Assembly (NCBI GenBank): GCA_902768065.1 | Contig: CACXJP010000006.1 | Location: forward strand, 1 to 36,087 | Source: an uncultured Erysipelotrichaceae bacterium | Lineage (GTDB): Bacteria > Bacillota_I > Bacilli_A > RF39 > UBA660 | Length of the DNA: 36,087 nt | Direction of reading: 5' to 3' | The notes under the pieces: model-generated | Told to the model about the DNA's origin: nothing | The model's input: only the letters and a program-made list of their open reading frames with translations | Database searches by the model: none | Position numbers and translations under genes: made by a program | Shown here: positions 24,386 to 33,048 of the stretch, piece after piece | Layout: each line of letters opens with the position of its first letter | How positions within the stretch are numbered: the first letter of the stretch is position 1

Positions 24386-24649
24386 ATGAAACAAAGAAAA
24401 ATACCTTTAAGAACATGTGTAATAACAAAGGAATCTCTACCAAAAAGTGAATTACTAAGAGTAGTAAGAACTCCTGAGGGAGATGTACAAGTTGATGAAA
24501 CTGGAAAGTTAAATGGTAGAGGAGCATATATTAAAAAAGATGTAAGTGTTTTAGAAAAAGCACAAAAATCTAAAATGTTGGAAAAAAGATTAGAAGTTGA
24601 GATAGAGGATAGTGTCTATGAAGAAATAAGAAAAATAATAGAAAAGTGA
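24386..24649 (+). CDS. rnpM: YlxR / RNase P modulator RnpM (DUF448)
   Basis: An 87-residue protein with the family pattern IPLRTCVITKESLPKSELLR then GRGAYIKKD. It lies between nusA and infB, its conserved place. The family binds RNA; the Bacillus protein was recently shown to act on RNase P, hence RnpM. GAGG precedes the ATG. The usual next gene, the L7Ae-like ylxQ, is absent. The stop TGA lies 14 bases before the infB start, so the two are translationally close. Confidence 0.93.
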   Translation: MKQRKIPLRTCVITKESLPKSELLRVVRTPEGDVQVDETGKLNGRGAYIKKDVSVLEKAQKSKMLEKRLEVEIEDSVYEEIRKIIEK

Positions 24650-24662
24650 GGTGAGAGTCATT

Positions 24663-26807
24663 ATGATGACTTTAGAAGATTATGCAATTGATACTGGTAA
24701 AACAGTAGAAGAAATAAAAGCATTATGCGATAAAGTAGGAATATCTTACCAAGATGAAAATACATTATTAGATGATATAAGTATTACTTTATTAGATAAT
24801 GAAATGCAAGATGAAGAAGACTACATTGATGGTGATGTAGATGATGAGATAAAAGAAGAAATTAGATTAAAAGAAGAAGCAGAAGATAAAGCAGAAGAAT
24901 TAGCTTATGATACAAAAATAGATTTAGAAGATTCATCTTCATTTACAAAAGTAAAACCAAAAAGATCTAATAAAACAGAAGCAAGTAAAAAAGATTTCTT
25001 AAAAGAAAGAAAAAAAATGTATAAGAACAAAACAAAACTACAAAGCAATGAAGCAAAGCAAGATGAAAATGTAGTTTTATATAAAGATGGAATGACAGTT
25101 ACTGAATTAGCTAATTTACTAGAAGTAGCACCTGTAGAATTAGTAAAAAAACTAATGGGACTTGGAGTAATGGCTGCAGTTAATCAATCGGTTGATTATG
25201 ATTCCGCTGAGATTATTACTTCAGAATATGGAAAAACTTTAAAGAAAGAAGAAACAGCTGACATTTCTAACTTTGAAAATTTTGAAATCGCAGATAATGA
25301 AGAAGACTTAGTTGAAAGACCACCAGTTGTTACAATTATGGGACACGTTGATCATGGTAAAACAACACTTCTTGATGCTATAAGAAATACAGATGTAGTA
25401 GCAGGTGAAGCAGGAGGAATTACTCAAGCAATTGGTGCCTACTCAGTAAAATGTCATGATAAGTTAATAACATTTATTGATACTCCAGGACATGCTGCAT
25501 TCACAGAAATGAGAGCACGTGGAGCTCAAATGACTGATATAGTTATAATTATCGTTGCCGCAGATGATGGAATAATGCCACAGACAAGAGAAGCAATTGA
25601 TCATGCTAAGGCTGCAGGTGTTCCAATCATAGTTGCAATCAACAAAATTGATAAACCAGAAGCAAATGTTGAAAGAGTAATGACAGCATTAGTTGAAAAC
25701 GGACTTACTCCAGAAGAATGGGGTGGAGATATCATTGTAAATAAGATATCTGCAAAAACTGGAGAAGGTATTGAAGGATTATTAGAAAATATCTTATTAG
25801 TTGCAGAAATGCAAGAATATAAGGCAAACCCTAATCGTTATGCAACAGGAGCAGTAATTGAAGCAAAGAAAGATAGTAAAGTAGGTTCAACTGCAACATT
25901 ATTAATTCAAAATGGTACACTTCGTTTAGGAGATCCAATAGTAATTGGTAATTTTGCAGGTAAAGTAAGAACTTTAAAAGATGATAAGGGAAATAATATT
26001 GTTGAAGCAAAACCATCAACTCCAGTAGAAGTAACAGGTATCTCAGAAGTACCAAGTGCTGGAGATAAATTCATGGCTTTTGAATCAGAAAAGAAAGCAA
26101 AAGAAATTGCTCATGAAAGAGAATTAAGAAGTAAAGAGAAAGATACAAACTTTAGTGGAATGACTTTAGAAGATTTATTTGGAAGAATAAAAGAAGGTCA
26201 AAAAGAAATTAAAGTTGTACTTAAAGCAGATGTAAATGGTTCTCTAGAAGCAGTAAAAAATGCTTTAGAAAAAATTGATGTTGAAGGTGTTAAAGTATCT
26301 GTAATAAGAGGTGGAGTAGGAGCAATCACAGAAAGTGATGTAGTACTAGCATCAGCTTCAGATGCAGTAATAATTGGATTCAATGTCAGAGGAAATACAT
26401 CAACTATGGATACAGCAAAACAATATGGAATTGAAATAAAGACTTATGATATTATCTATAAAGTTGTAGAGGATATGGAGCGTGCCATGAAAGGTATGTT
26501 GGAACCAGAATTTGAAGAAAAAGTTTTAGGTACTGCAGAAATAAGACAAATATTTAAATTCTCTAAGATTGGTTTAATTGCTGGATGTCACGTTTTAAGT
26601 GGAGTAATTAAAAACAATCTAAAAGCTCGTATTATTAGAGATGATGTTATTGTATATAATGGAGCAGTAAATACCTTACAACATGAAAAAGACCAAGTAA
26701 AAGAAGTAAAAAAAGATATGGATTGTGGAATTACTCTAGAAAACTGTCAAGATTATAAAGAAAAAGATATTATCGAAGTATATGAACTTGTAGAAATTAA
26801 GAGATAG
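24663..26807 (+). CDS. infB: Translation initiation factor IF-2
   Basis: A 714-residue GTPase. A short charged N-terminus is followed by one IF2N-type helical domain (MTVTELANLLEVAPVELVKK), then the G domain with GHVDHGKT (about 226), DTPGHAAF and NKID, and the C-terminal domains II-IV that bind fMet-tRNA and 30S. It positions initiator tRNA and promotes subunit joining. AGGTGA (24649-24654) lies eight bases before ATG 24663, preferred over GTG 24651 inside the site; ATG 24666 is also possible. It is followed by rbfA, as expected. Confidence 0.97.
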   Translation: MMTLEDYAIDTGKTVEEIKALCDKVGISYQDENTLLDDISITLLDNEMQDEEDYIDGDVDDEIKEEIRLKEEAEDKAEELAYDTKIDLEDSSSFTKVKPKRSNKTEASKKDFLKERKKMYKNKTKLQSNEAKQDENVVLYKDGMTVTELANLLEVAPVELVKKLMGLGVMAAVNQSVDYDSAEIITSEYGKTLKKEETADISNFENFEIADNEEDLVERPPVVTIMGHVDHGKTTLLDAIRNTDVVAGEAGGITQAIGAYSVKCHDKLITFIDTPGHAAFTEMRARGAQMTDIVIIIVAADDGIMPQTREAIDHAKAAGVPIIVAINKIDKPEANVERVMTALVENGLTPEEWGGDIIVNKISAKTGEGIEGLLENILLVAEMQEYKANPNRYATGAVIEAKKDSKVGSTATLLIQNGTLRLGDPIVIGNFAGKVRTLKDDKGNNIVEAKPSTPVEVTGISEVPSAGDKFMAFESEKKAKEIAHERELRSKEKDTNFSGMTLEDLFGRIKEGQKEIKVVLKADVNGSLEAVKNALEKIDVEGVKVSVIRGGVGAITESDVVLASASDAVIIGFNVRGNTSTMDTAKQYGIEIKTYDIIYKVVEDMERAMKGMLEPEFEEKVLGTAEIRQIFKFSKIGLIAGCHVLSGVIKNNLKARIIRDDVIVYNGAVNTLQHEKDQVKEVKKDMDCGITLENCQDYKEKDIIEVYELVEIKR

Positions 26808-26817
26808 GAGTGATTAC

Positions 26818-27171
26818 ATGTCTAGTATAAAAATAGAAAGATTAAATCATACTATCCAACAAGAAATAAGTTTGATTCTACAAACAGAAGTAAAAGATGA
26901 ACATATTAAATTCGTTACAATTACAGGAGTAGATACAACAAGTGATTTAAGTTTTTCAAAAATATATTATACTGTTTTAGATAAAGAAAAAATGGATAGT
27001 ACAAAAGAAGCATTAGAAAAAGCTTCACCATTCATTAGAACAAAACTAGCAGAGAGAATTGATATAAGACATACTCCAGAGCTTAAATTTATTTATGATA
27101 CATCTATTGCATATGGAGAACATATCGAAGAGATAATCGAAAATATTCATGAAAAAGATAATAAAGAATAG
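26818..27171 (+). CDS. rbfA: Ribosome-binding factor A
   Basis: A 117-residue KH-like protein with IERLNHTIQQEISLILQTEVKD cut into its usual helix, FVTITGVDTTSDLSFSKIYY and a C-terminal ELKFIYDTSIAYGEHIEEII. RbfA binds the 30S subunit during late 16S rRNA maturation. AGGAG overlaps the infB stop. In Bacillus ylxP, truB and ribF follow; here none do, because truB lies upstream of rimP. Confidence 0.96.
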   Translation: MSSIKIERLNHTIQQEISLILQTEVKDEHIKFVTITGVDTTSDLSFSKIYYTVLDKEKMDSTKEALEKASPFIRTKLAERIDIRHTPELKFIYDTSIAYGEHIEEIIENIHEKDNKE

Positions 27172-27190
27172 ACTTAAGTTTATTCTTTAT
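27161..27190 (+). terminator. Hairpin after rbfA, probable terminator
   Basis: ATAAAGAATAGAC (27161-27173) pairs with GTTTATTCTTTAT (27178-27190), 13 bp with one G-U and a TTAA loop. The T tract after it is short, so termination may be partial and the next gene could be read through. Confidence 0.5.
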
Positions 27191-27206
27191 TTATAGGAGT
27201 GATTAA

Positions 27207-27755
27207 ATGCAAAAAGAAGAAAAAAATGATTTATGGATATATCTATTGTTACAATCAGCATTATTAATATTTATAGAATCACTAAAAACATATCATTTTA
27301 GTATAAAAGGAACATTGATTAGTTTATCTATTCCAATACTTCCATTTATCTTCTTAACAATAAACAAGATTACAAAAAAATATGGAATAAAAAAAGCCCT
27401 ACTTAGTGTTTTAATATCAACTTTATTGGCATTGTTATTTATATTTTTAATGTCATTTGCTATGAAAAAACAAATTGATTTTGCTATATATAGAGGAGAA
27501 ATATTATCATATGTTATATCACTTATAATAAATATATTCTTATATAAGTTTTTAGAAAAAAATACAAAGAGGACATATCCAATAGTATTCTTATCATATA
27601 TCTTTTCATTAATAATATTTCATATGGTATATACATTGTCATATTTAGATACAACAATTTTAGATGGTTATTGGATAAGATATTTACTTAATATAACAAT
27701 TGAGATAATAGTATGCATCCCATTAACAATTATAGATAAAAAATTAGTAAAATAA
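27207..27755 (+). CDS. Unrecognised multi-spanning membrane protein
   Basis: A 182-residue hydrophobic protein with about five or six membrane helices (for example LLLQSALLIFIESL, ALLSVLISTLLALLFIFLMS, FLSYIFSLIIFHMVY) and lysine-rich loops. Size and layout are compatible with an ECF transporter substrate-binding (S) component or another small integral protein, but no diagnostic motif was found, so no function is given. AGGAG precedes the ATG. The following gene starts 21 bases later and is probably co-transcribed. Confidence 0.7.
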   Translation: MQKEEKNDLWIYLLLQSALLIFIESLKTYHFSIKGTLISLSIPILPFIFLTINKITKKYGIKKALLSVLISTLLALLFIFLMSFAMKKQIDFAIYRGEILSYVISLIINIFLYKFLEKNTKRTYPIVFLSYIFSLIIFHMVYTLSYLDTTILDGYWIRYLLNITIEIIVCIPLTIIDKKLVK

Positions 27756-27776
27756 TGATTAATCAGGAGGTTCGTA

Positions 27777-28589
27777 ATGAAAATATTTAATAAAGAAAAT
27801 GAACAAGAAAAAGTATATGTTCAATTAAATGATATTATGGAATTGACACAGACAAATATGCCCATTCCTGCATCTATTATAGATAAAGTGTTTGGGGGAA
27901 AATTTCTTATTGTTGATGATAGTAATAGAGACGATTTTGTAGAATTTGATAAAAAAGAAGAAATTGATTTTTTTAAGTCAATAGAATGGATTACTGATTA
28001 TAAAAAATATAGAGATTTGACACAAGATGAATTAAAACTTCTAGTAGAAGAAACAAATAAAGAAATTGATGATATTGCTACAAAATATAATACTCTTTCA
28101 TATACAGAAAAAGAAAATAATCTTGATTTGTATGAAAGATATAATATGCTATGCTTAAAAATTGAAGATATAAAGAAAATATATCTTTTGAAATCTGGAG
28201 AGTATCAACTAACATTTCCATTAGTACCTGATAGTGATGGTTTCTCTCTAGGATGTGATGACTCAGAAATACCATATAAGATAAGTGCATCACTTGATCC
28301 ACAGAAATATTTACTATATAGAGAAGATGGAAAAGAGCTTCATAATGATGATTGTATTCCATCAAATTTTATTCAAAATGGATTAATGATTGCTTTTATG
28401 GAGAAGAAAAATATTCCACAAATGGGAGAATTTGAATTATCATTTAATTTCTCAGAAGATAATAAATATTTGGTAGTTAATTTAAAAGAACTAGAAGAAA
28501 AAAAATATGAAGAAACAAAAAAAGCATCAGAAAAAAAAGGAATCAAAAAAGTACTGAATAAAATATTTAATAAAAAGAAAAAGAGTTAA
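27777..28589 (+). CDS. Unrecognised 270-residue cytoplasmic protein
   Basis: No family recognised and no signal peptide or membrane segment. The N-terminal 70 residues look like a compact alpha/beta domain (KVYVQLNDIMELTQ, GGKFLIVDDS). A helical segment (about 80-140) follows, then a beta-rich part (LTFPLVPDSDGFSLGCDD, FELSFNFSEDNKYLVVNL), and the protein ends in a very lysine-rich tail. CAGGAGG is an excellent ribosome site. It shares a probable transcript with the membrane protein just before it and ends at a strong terminator. Confidence 0.68.
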   Translation: MKIFNKENEQEKVYVQLNDIMELTQTNMPIPASIIDKVFGGKFLIVDDSNRDDFVEFDKKEEIDFFKSIEWITDYKKYRDLTQDELKLLVEETNKEIDDIATKYNTLSYTEKENNLDLYERYNMLCLKIEDIKKIYLLKSGEYQLTFPLVPDSDGFSLGCDDSEIPYKISASLDPQKYLLYREDGKELHNDDCIPSNFIQNGLMIAFMEKKNIPQMGEFELSFNFSEDNKYLVVNLKELEEKKYEETKKASEKKGIKKVLNKIFNKKKKS

Positions 28590-28603
28590 TAACTCTTTTT
28601 TTT
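28578..28603 (+). terminator. Bidirectional terminator between convergent genes
   Basis: AAAAAGAGTT (28578-28587) pairs with AACTCTTTTT (28591-28600), loop AAT, T run. The A tract on the left gives a T tract for the minus strand gene too. Confidence 0.82.
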
Positions 28604-29300
28604 ATAATAATATGGACATTAAAAATAAAACAGTATTATGAATCATATGAAATGTAATTGTAGTAAAAATTGAATCAGTTTTTGTATAAGCATATGCAAA
28701 CATTCCACCAAGAGCACCATATGGAATAATATATAAATAATCAACTAAGCTATTAGCTGAGCCTATTACATGAGCTCCTCCAAATATTAAAAATGATAAA
28801 AATATAAAAATATATTTATTAAATGATACATCCTTAAGAGCTTTTCTAAAAACCATTTCCTCATTAAAGGGAGCAAGTAAACAAACATCTAATGCCATAT
28901 AAAGTGGGGCTACTGATATCAAAGATTGCACAGCATTTTCATTTTTAGCACCACCTGATTTTAAAAAGTAAGCTAAAATAAAATTAACAGATACCATAAT
29001 TACTAGACCAATAACCCAACATGCAAAACCAGTATCTAAACATTGTAGTAAATTATCCTTAAACTTTTTAAACTCTTCTTTTAAATCTTTCCAATACATT
29101 ACAATAAGAATAAAACTAACACATAAAGCAGAAAAAAGAGCTAAAAGAATAGATAGTTTTATATCACTATTAACAATATTAGTATCTAGTTTAAATATAT
29201 ATATAGGAATATATTTAAAGAGTGTAGAAAAGTAAAAAATGAAGAAAGCAAGTAAACCTCTACACACACTAAATATCCTTTTCTTACTTAATGTTTTCAT
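28602..29300 (-). CDS. CPBP-family intramembrane metalloprotease (CAAX-protease-like)
   Basis: A 232-residue membrane protein with about six or seven helices. The three motifs of the CPBP/Abi family are present: EEMVFR (Glu147, Glu148, Arg152), a membrane histidine in FGGAHVIG (His177) and a final HMIHN (His218/His221). Members cleave prenylated proteins in eukaryotes; in bacteria they serve in peptide maturation, immunity to bacteriocins and other roles. No peptide or bacteriocin gene is adjacent. A TGGTGAT site precedes the ATG on the minus strand. It interrupts the rbfA-rpsO interval. Confidence 0.9.
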   Translation of the reverse strand: MKTLSKKRIFSVCRGLLAFFIFYFSTLFKYIPIYIFKLDTNIVNSDIKLSILLALFSALCVSFILIVMYWKDLKEEFKKFKDNLLQCLDTGFACWVIGLVIMVSVNFILAYFLKSGGAKNENAVQSLISVAPLYMALDVCLLAPFNEEMVFRKALKDVSFNKYIFIFLSFLIFGGAHVIGSANSLVDYLYIIPYGALGGMFAYAYTKTDSIFTTITFHMIHNTVLFLMSILL

Positions 29301-29374
29301 ATAATCACCAATAAGAATATATCACAAAATATTGAATAAAAAAAGATATCAATCTACAAATAATAAGTTAATAC

Positions 29375-29403
29375 TTGCATAAAATACCATTTAATAGTAT
29401 AAT
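29375..29403 (+). promoter_or_regulatory. Promoter of rpsO
   Basis: TTGCAT (29375-29380), 17-base spacer, TATAAT (29398-29403). Confidence 0.78.
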
Positions 29404-29409
29404 ACAAGT

Positions 29410-29487
29410 ACTTACCACAACCAGGTTTAAAGAATTTCCGACTTTATACTTAGTTATGGTGGATATATTAAGAAAGGAAGTGTTAAT
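29410..29487 (+). promoter_or_regulatory. Structured rpsO leader, possible S15 autoregulatory site
   Basis: A leader of about 75 bases separates promoter and rpsO. ACCACAAC (29414-29421) pairs with GTTATGGT (29453-29460) with one mismatch, enclosing a second GC-containing segment. S15 represses its own mRNA through leader structures in several bacterial groups; this is a candidate by position and structure only. Confidence 0.4.
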
Positions 29488-29757
29488 ATGGCATTAACAA
29501 AAGCAGAAAAAGCAAAGATTATTAAAGAATTTGCTAAGAGTGAAAATGATACTGGTTCTCCAGAAGTTCAAATCGCAATTCTATCAAAAGAAATTGAACA
29601 ATTAACAGAACATTTAAAAGTACATATTCATGATTATCATTCACGTAGAGGTCTTTTAGTAAAAGTTGGACAAAGAAGAAATATGTTACAATATTTAGCT
29701 AAAAAAGATATTCAAAGTTATCGTGAATTAATTAAAAAATTAGGTTTAAGAAAGTAG
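29488..29757 (+). CDS. rpsO: Small ribosomal subunit protein uS15
   Basis: An 89-residue protein of exact family length with [20 protein letters not shown], then [17 protein letters not shown] and the C-terminal [12 protein letters not shown]. uS15 binds the central domain of 16S rRNA and forms bridge B4. AAGGAAG precedes the ATG. It is followed by its own terminator and then pnp, the classical rpsO-pnp pair. Confidence 0.98.
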   Translation: MALTKAEKAKIIKEFAKSENDTGSPEVQIAILSKEIEQLTEHLKVHIHDYHSRRGLLVKVGQRRNMLQYLAKKDIQSYRELIKKLGLRK

Positions 29758-29781
29758 ACACATTTTTTGAGTGTCTCTTTT
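29756..29781 (+). terminator. Intrinsic terminator/attenuator between rpsO and pnp
   Basis: AGACAC (29756-29761) pairs with GTGTCT (29771-29776), 9-base loop, CTTTTT tail. As no clear promoter precedes pnp, partial read-through from rpsO is likely. Confidence 0.72.
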
Positions 29782-29805
29782 TATTTTAAAAGGAAGAGGT
29801 AGTGT

Positions 29806-31995
29806 ATGAAAAAGAAAGTATTTGAATTAGACTTTCATGGTAGAAAATTAGTAGTAGAACATGGAGAATTAGCTAAACAAGCAGATGGTGCAGTACTTGT
29901 TAGATATAATGATACAGTTGTTTTAACAGCAGCAGTTGTATCTAAAAATGTTAACTTATTATCTGACTTTTTCCCATTAACTGTTAACTATCAAGAAAAA
30001 CTATATTCAGTAGGAAAAATCCCAGGTGGATTTATTAAAAGAGAAGGTAGACCAAGTGAAGCTGCAACTCTAGCAGCAAGAATGATTGATAGACCAATGA
30101 GACCATTATTTCCAGAAGGTTTCAAGAATGAAGTTCAAATTATTTCAACAGTATTATCAGTAGATCAAGATTGTTCTCCTGAATTAACTGCAATGTTTGC
30201 TTCATCTCTTTCAGTATCAATCTCAAAAATACCATTTAATGGACCAATCGCAGGCGTAAAAGTAGGTAGAGTAGACGGAAAATTCATAATTAACCCAACA
30301 CCAGAAGAATTGGAAGTATCAGAGTTAGACTTAACTGTTGCAGGTACAAAAGATGCAATTAATATGGTTGAGTCATCAGCTAAACAAGTATCAGAAGATG
30401 TAATGTTAGAAGCATTAATGTTCGGACATAAAGCAGTAAAAGAATTAATTAAATTCCAAGAAAAAATTATTAAAGAAATTGGTGAGGAGAAGATGGAATA
30501 TGAAACACTTACTCCAGAACCAGAATTAGTTGAAAGAATTAAAGACTTAGTAACTAAGAAGATGGATAAAGCTCTTCGTATCAAAGATAAGTTAAAGAAA
30601 TATGCAGCAATAGATGAAATAAAAGAAGAGATGAATGATTTATTCACAAAAGAAAATGAAGATACAATGAAAGATGATGAACTAAAAGAATTATTAGTTA
30701 AGGTTCAAATGGTTGTATCAGAAATAGAATATGAATTATTCAGAAGTATCGTAGTTAAAGAGAAAAAAAGAGCAGATGGAAGAAAGATGGACGAAATTAG
30801 AAAATTATCAACAGATATTGATCTACTTCCAAGAACACATGGTTCTGCATTATTTACAAGAGGAGAGACTCAATCTCTTTCAGTAACCACATTAGGAGCA
30901 CTTAATGAACATCAAATAATAGATGGACTTTCAATGGAGGATCAAAAGAGATTCATGCTTCACTATAACTTCCCACAATTTTCAGTAGGAGAAACAGGAA
31001 GATATGGAGCTCCAGGAAGAAGAGAAATTGGACATGGTGCTTTAGGAGAAAAAGCTCTAGCTCAAGTAATTCCATCAGAAGAAGAATTCCCATATACAAT
31101 CAGAGTTGTATCAGAAATTCTTGAATCAAATGGATCATCTTCACAAGCAAGTATTTGTGCAGGATGTATGTCACTTATGGCTGCAGGAGTTCCAATTAAA
31201 GCTCCAGTTGCAGGAATTGCCATGGGATTAATTACTCATGAAGATGAATATACAATCCTAACAGATATCCAAGGTATGGAAGATCATTTAGGAGATATGG
31301 ACTTTAAAGTCGCAGGAACAGAAACAGGTATAACTGCACTTCAAATGGATATCAAGATTAGTGGTATAACTGAAGCAATATTAAAAGAAGCTCTAGCTCA
31401 AGCAAAGAAAGCTAGAATGGAAATTCTAAAAGTAATTAAAAAACAGATCAAAGAACCTAGAAAAGAAGTTTCTAAGTATGCACCTAAGATGGAAACATTT
31501 ATGATTAATCCACTAAAGATTAAGGATGTAATTGGAAAAGGTGGAGAAATGATTACTAAAATCATTTGTGAAGCATCAAATGTTACAGAAGTTACAAATA
31601 TCAATGCCGTTAAAGTTGAATTAGAAGATGATGGTAGAGTAATCATTTATCATTCTGATAGAGAAATAATTGAAAAAACAAAGGCTATGATAGAAGAAAT
31701 TGTAAGAGAAGTAGAAGTTGGAAAAATCTATGAAGCAAAAGTAGTAAAAGTAGAAGACTTTGGATGCTTCGTACAATTATGGCCTGGTTGTGAGGGAATG
31801 GTACATGTATCACAATTAGCACACGAAAGAGTAGATAAAGCTGGAGATGTAGTTTCAGTTGGAGATGAAATTATAGTTAAAGCTTTAGGAACAGATAAAA
31901 AGGGAAGACAAAACTTTTCAAGAAAAGATGCCCTTCCTCCAAAAAAAGACAACAAGAAGAAAAAAGAAACAAAAGAGGAAAAAGAAGTCAAGTAA
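29806..31995 (+). CDS. pnp: Polyribonucleotide nucleotidyltransferase (PNPase)
   Basis: A 729-residue enzyme with two RNase PH-like domains (first: [22 protein letters not shown] split by its loop; second: [21 protein letters not shown]), a linking helical domain, a KH domain ([12 protein letters not shown], about 574) and an S1 domain ([22 protein letters not shown], about 645-668, shown as one stretch of the domain). A lysine/glutamate-rich tail ends it. PNPase degrades RNA phosphorolytically from the 3' end and can add tails. It follows rpsO as usual; AGGAAGAGG is the ribosome site. Confidence 0.98.
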   Translation: MKKKVFELDFHGRKLVVEHGELAKQADGAVLVRYNDTVVLTAAVVSKNVNLLSDFFPLTVNYQEKLYSVGKIPGGFIKREGRPSEAATLAARMIDRPMRPLFPEGFKNEVQIISTVLSVDQDCSPELTAMFASSLSVSISKIPFNGPIAGVKVGRVDGKFIINPTPEELEVSELDLTVAGTKDAINMVESSAKQVSEDVMLEALMFGHKAVKELIKFQEKIIKEIGEEKMEYETLTPEPELVERIKDLVTKKMDKALRIKDKLKKYAAIDEIKEEMNDLFTKENEDTMKDDELKELLVKVQMVVSEIEYELFRSIVVKEKKRADGRKMDEIRKLSTDIDLLPRTHGSALFTRGETQSLSVTTLGALNEHQIIDGLSMEDQKRFMLHYNFPQFSVGETGRYGAPGRREIGHGALGEKALAQVIPSEEEFPYTIRVVSEILESNGSSSQASICAGCMSLMAAGVPIKAPVAGIAMGLITHEDEYTILTDIQGMEDHLGDMDFKVAGTETGITALQMDIKISGITEAILKEALAQAKKARMEILKVIKKQIKEPRKEVSKYAPKMETFMINPLKIKDVIGKGGEMITKIICEASNVTEVTNINAVKVELEDDGRVIIYHSDREIIEKTKAMIEEIVREVEVGKIYEAKVVKVEDFGCFVQLWPGCEGMVHVSQLAHERVDKAGDVVSVGDEIIVKALGTDKKGRQNFSRKDALPPKKDNKKKKETKEEKEVK

Positions 31996-32017
31996 AATAA
32001 AATGGGTGGTGAATAAA

Positions 32018-32386
32018 ATGGTTGAATTTATAAAAAGTATCCTTAGATGGATAATCCTAGCAATTATCATTATTTTAATAATAGTATTAATCTATAATAT
32101 TGCAAATGCATCAAGTAAAAAAGCAAGTAAAAATAGTAATCTATCATCAGGAGTAAGAACAGTTGAACCATCAAACAAAAAGAATAAAACAAACAATAAT
32201 AATTCAAGTTCTAGCTCAAATTCAAATTCAAGTGATAGAGATCTAGCTGTATTAGAAGAAAATAATAACCAAGAAGTAACAACTCCAGATACTGCAAGCT
32301 TTAGCGGAATATCAGTATTCTTAGGAGTAGCTATTCTAGGTGGAACAACATACTATTTATTAAAAAAGACAGAAGTAATTAAATAA
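32018..32386 (+). CDS. Small two-helix surface-type protein with sortase-like tail
   Basis: A 122-residue protein, not recognised. An N-terminal helix (WIILAIIIILIIVLIYNIA) is followed by a Ser/Asn/Lys low-complexity stalk and then TPDTA, a second helix (SVFLGVAILGGTTYYLL) and a KK-containing end. TPDTA-helix-basic tail resembles a degenerate LPxTG cell-wall sorting signal, but the first residue is not Leu and no sortase is seen. It could instead be a plain two-pass membrane protein. GGTGGTG precedes ATG 32018; the frame is open further upstream into pnp but without a ribosome site. Confidence 0.7.
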   Translation: MVEFIKSILRWIILAIIIILIIVLIYNIANASSKKASKNSNLSSGVRTVEPSNKKNKTNNNNSSSSSNSNSSDRDLAVLEENNNQEVTTPDTASFSGISVFLGVAILGGTTYYLLKKTEVIK

Positions 32387-32391
32387 AAAGT

Positions 32392-32419
32392 AAAGATAGT
32401 GTAAAGCTGTCTTTTTTTT
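32392..32419 (+). terminator. Intrinsic terminator after the two-helix protein gene
   Basis: AAAGATAG (32392-32399) pairs with CTGTCTTT (32407-32414, one G-U), 7-base loop, T8 run. Confidence 0.8.
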
Positions 32420-32427
32420 GTTTACAA

Positions 32428-32460
32428 CAATTGACAATTGAGTTAAATAAATGATATTTT
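32428..32460 (+). promoter_or_regulatory. Promoter with overlapping CAATTG repeat for the variable surface gene
   Basis: TTGACA (32431-32436), 18-base spacer, TATTTT (32455-32460) preceded by TGA. The -35 lies within CAATTG-A-CAATTG (32428-32440), two copies of a palindromic hexamer that form a larger inverted repeat, a plausible repressor site. Confidence 0.55.
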
Positions 32461-32490
32461 TGTTTAGTAAGATAGGAGAGTGTAAATATA

Positions 32491-33048
32491 ATGATAAAAA
32501 ATAGAAAAAGACTAAAGATATTTTTGTTTTTTCTTATTGGAGTATTAACACTTAGTATTGGTTATGCATCCATTTCTGCAATTAATATGCTAATTAATGG
32601 AAACGGAACCGCAAGTGTTAATCAAAATAACTTCAAAGTACATTTCACACAGGCACAAGCAATAACAGGGACAACAGGAGTATCAGGAACATCAACAATA
32701 GACGCACAAGATGATACCAAAGCAATGTTTGATGTAACAGGACTAACAAAAGTAGGAGATTATGCCGAAGCAGTATACATAGTAAGAAATGATTCTAATG
32801 GAGTAGGTGCAGAAATATCTTTAAATTTATCAAATACAAATAATGAATACTTCAAAGTTACAGAAACAATATTAGATAATAAATTACAAGCTGGAGAAGA
32901 AACAACAGCAAAGGTAAAGGTAGAAATGATTAAAACTCCAATAACTGATACAGTCTCAACAACAATAACTGCGACTCTAACAGCAACACCACTTGAAGAT
33001 GCAGAGGCAACAGGAGGAAGTTTGCAACAGACTCATGGGCAACAATAA
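32491..33048 (+). CDS. Variable surface protein, N-terminal part (frameshifted)
   Basis: A 185-codon frame. It begins with a basic start and signal/anchor helix (FLFFLIGVLTLSIGYASISA), then a Thr/Ser/Asn-rich beta-sandwich region (INGNGTASVNQNNFKVHFTQ, ending TTITATLTATPL). The start resembles the TasA/camelysin-like surface proteins of Firmicutes. Natural reading in this frame holds to AGT 33019-33021 (EATGGS); the last eight codons (LQQTHGQQ) look like out-of-frame sequence. Adding one T at 33021-33023 would restore GGSFATDSWATIKKAVQD, joining it to the C-terminal part. AGGAGAG precedes the start. Confidence 0.8.
   Translation: MIKNRKRLKIFLFFLIGVLTLSIGYASISAINMLINGNGTASVNQNNFKVHFTQAQAITGTTGVSGTSTIDAQDDTKAMFDVTGLTKVGDYAEAVYIVRNDSNGVGAEISLNLSNTNNEYFKVTETILDNKLQAGEETTAKVKVEMIKTPITDTVSTTITATLTATPLEDAEATGGSLQQTHGQQ

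Noticed and set aside
30165..30647. Long open frame on the minus strand inside pnp
   Set aside because: It has no ribosome site and its Ser/Ile/Leu-rich product is the mirror of strongly conserved PNPase codons.
33016..33030. Programmed -1 ribosomal frameshift joining the two halves of the variable gene
   Set aside because: GGA AGT TTG is not an X-XXY-YYZ slippery site and no pseudoknot is obvious just after it; a missing T is simpler. Kept open only as a minor option.
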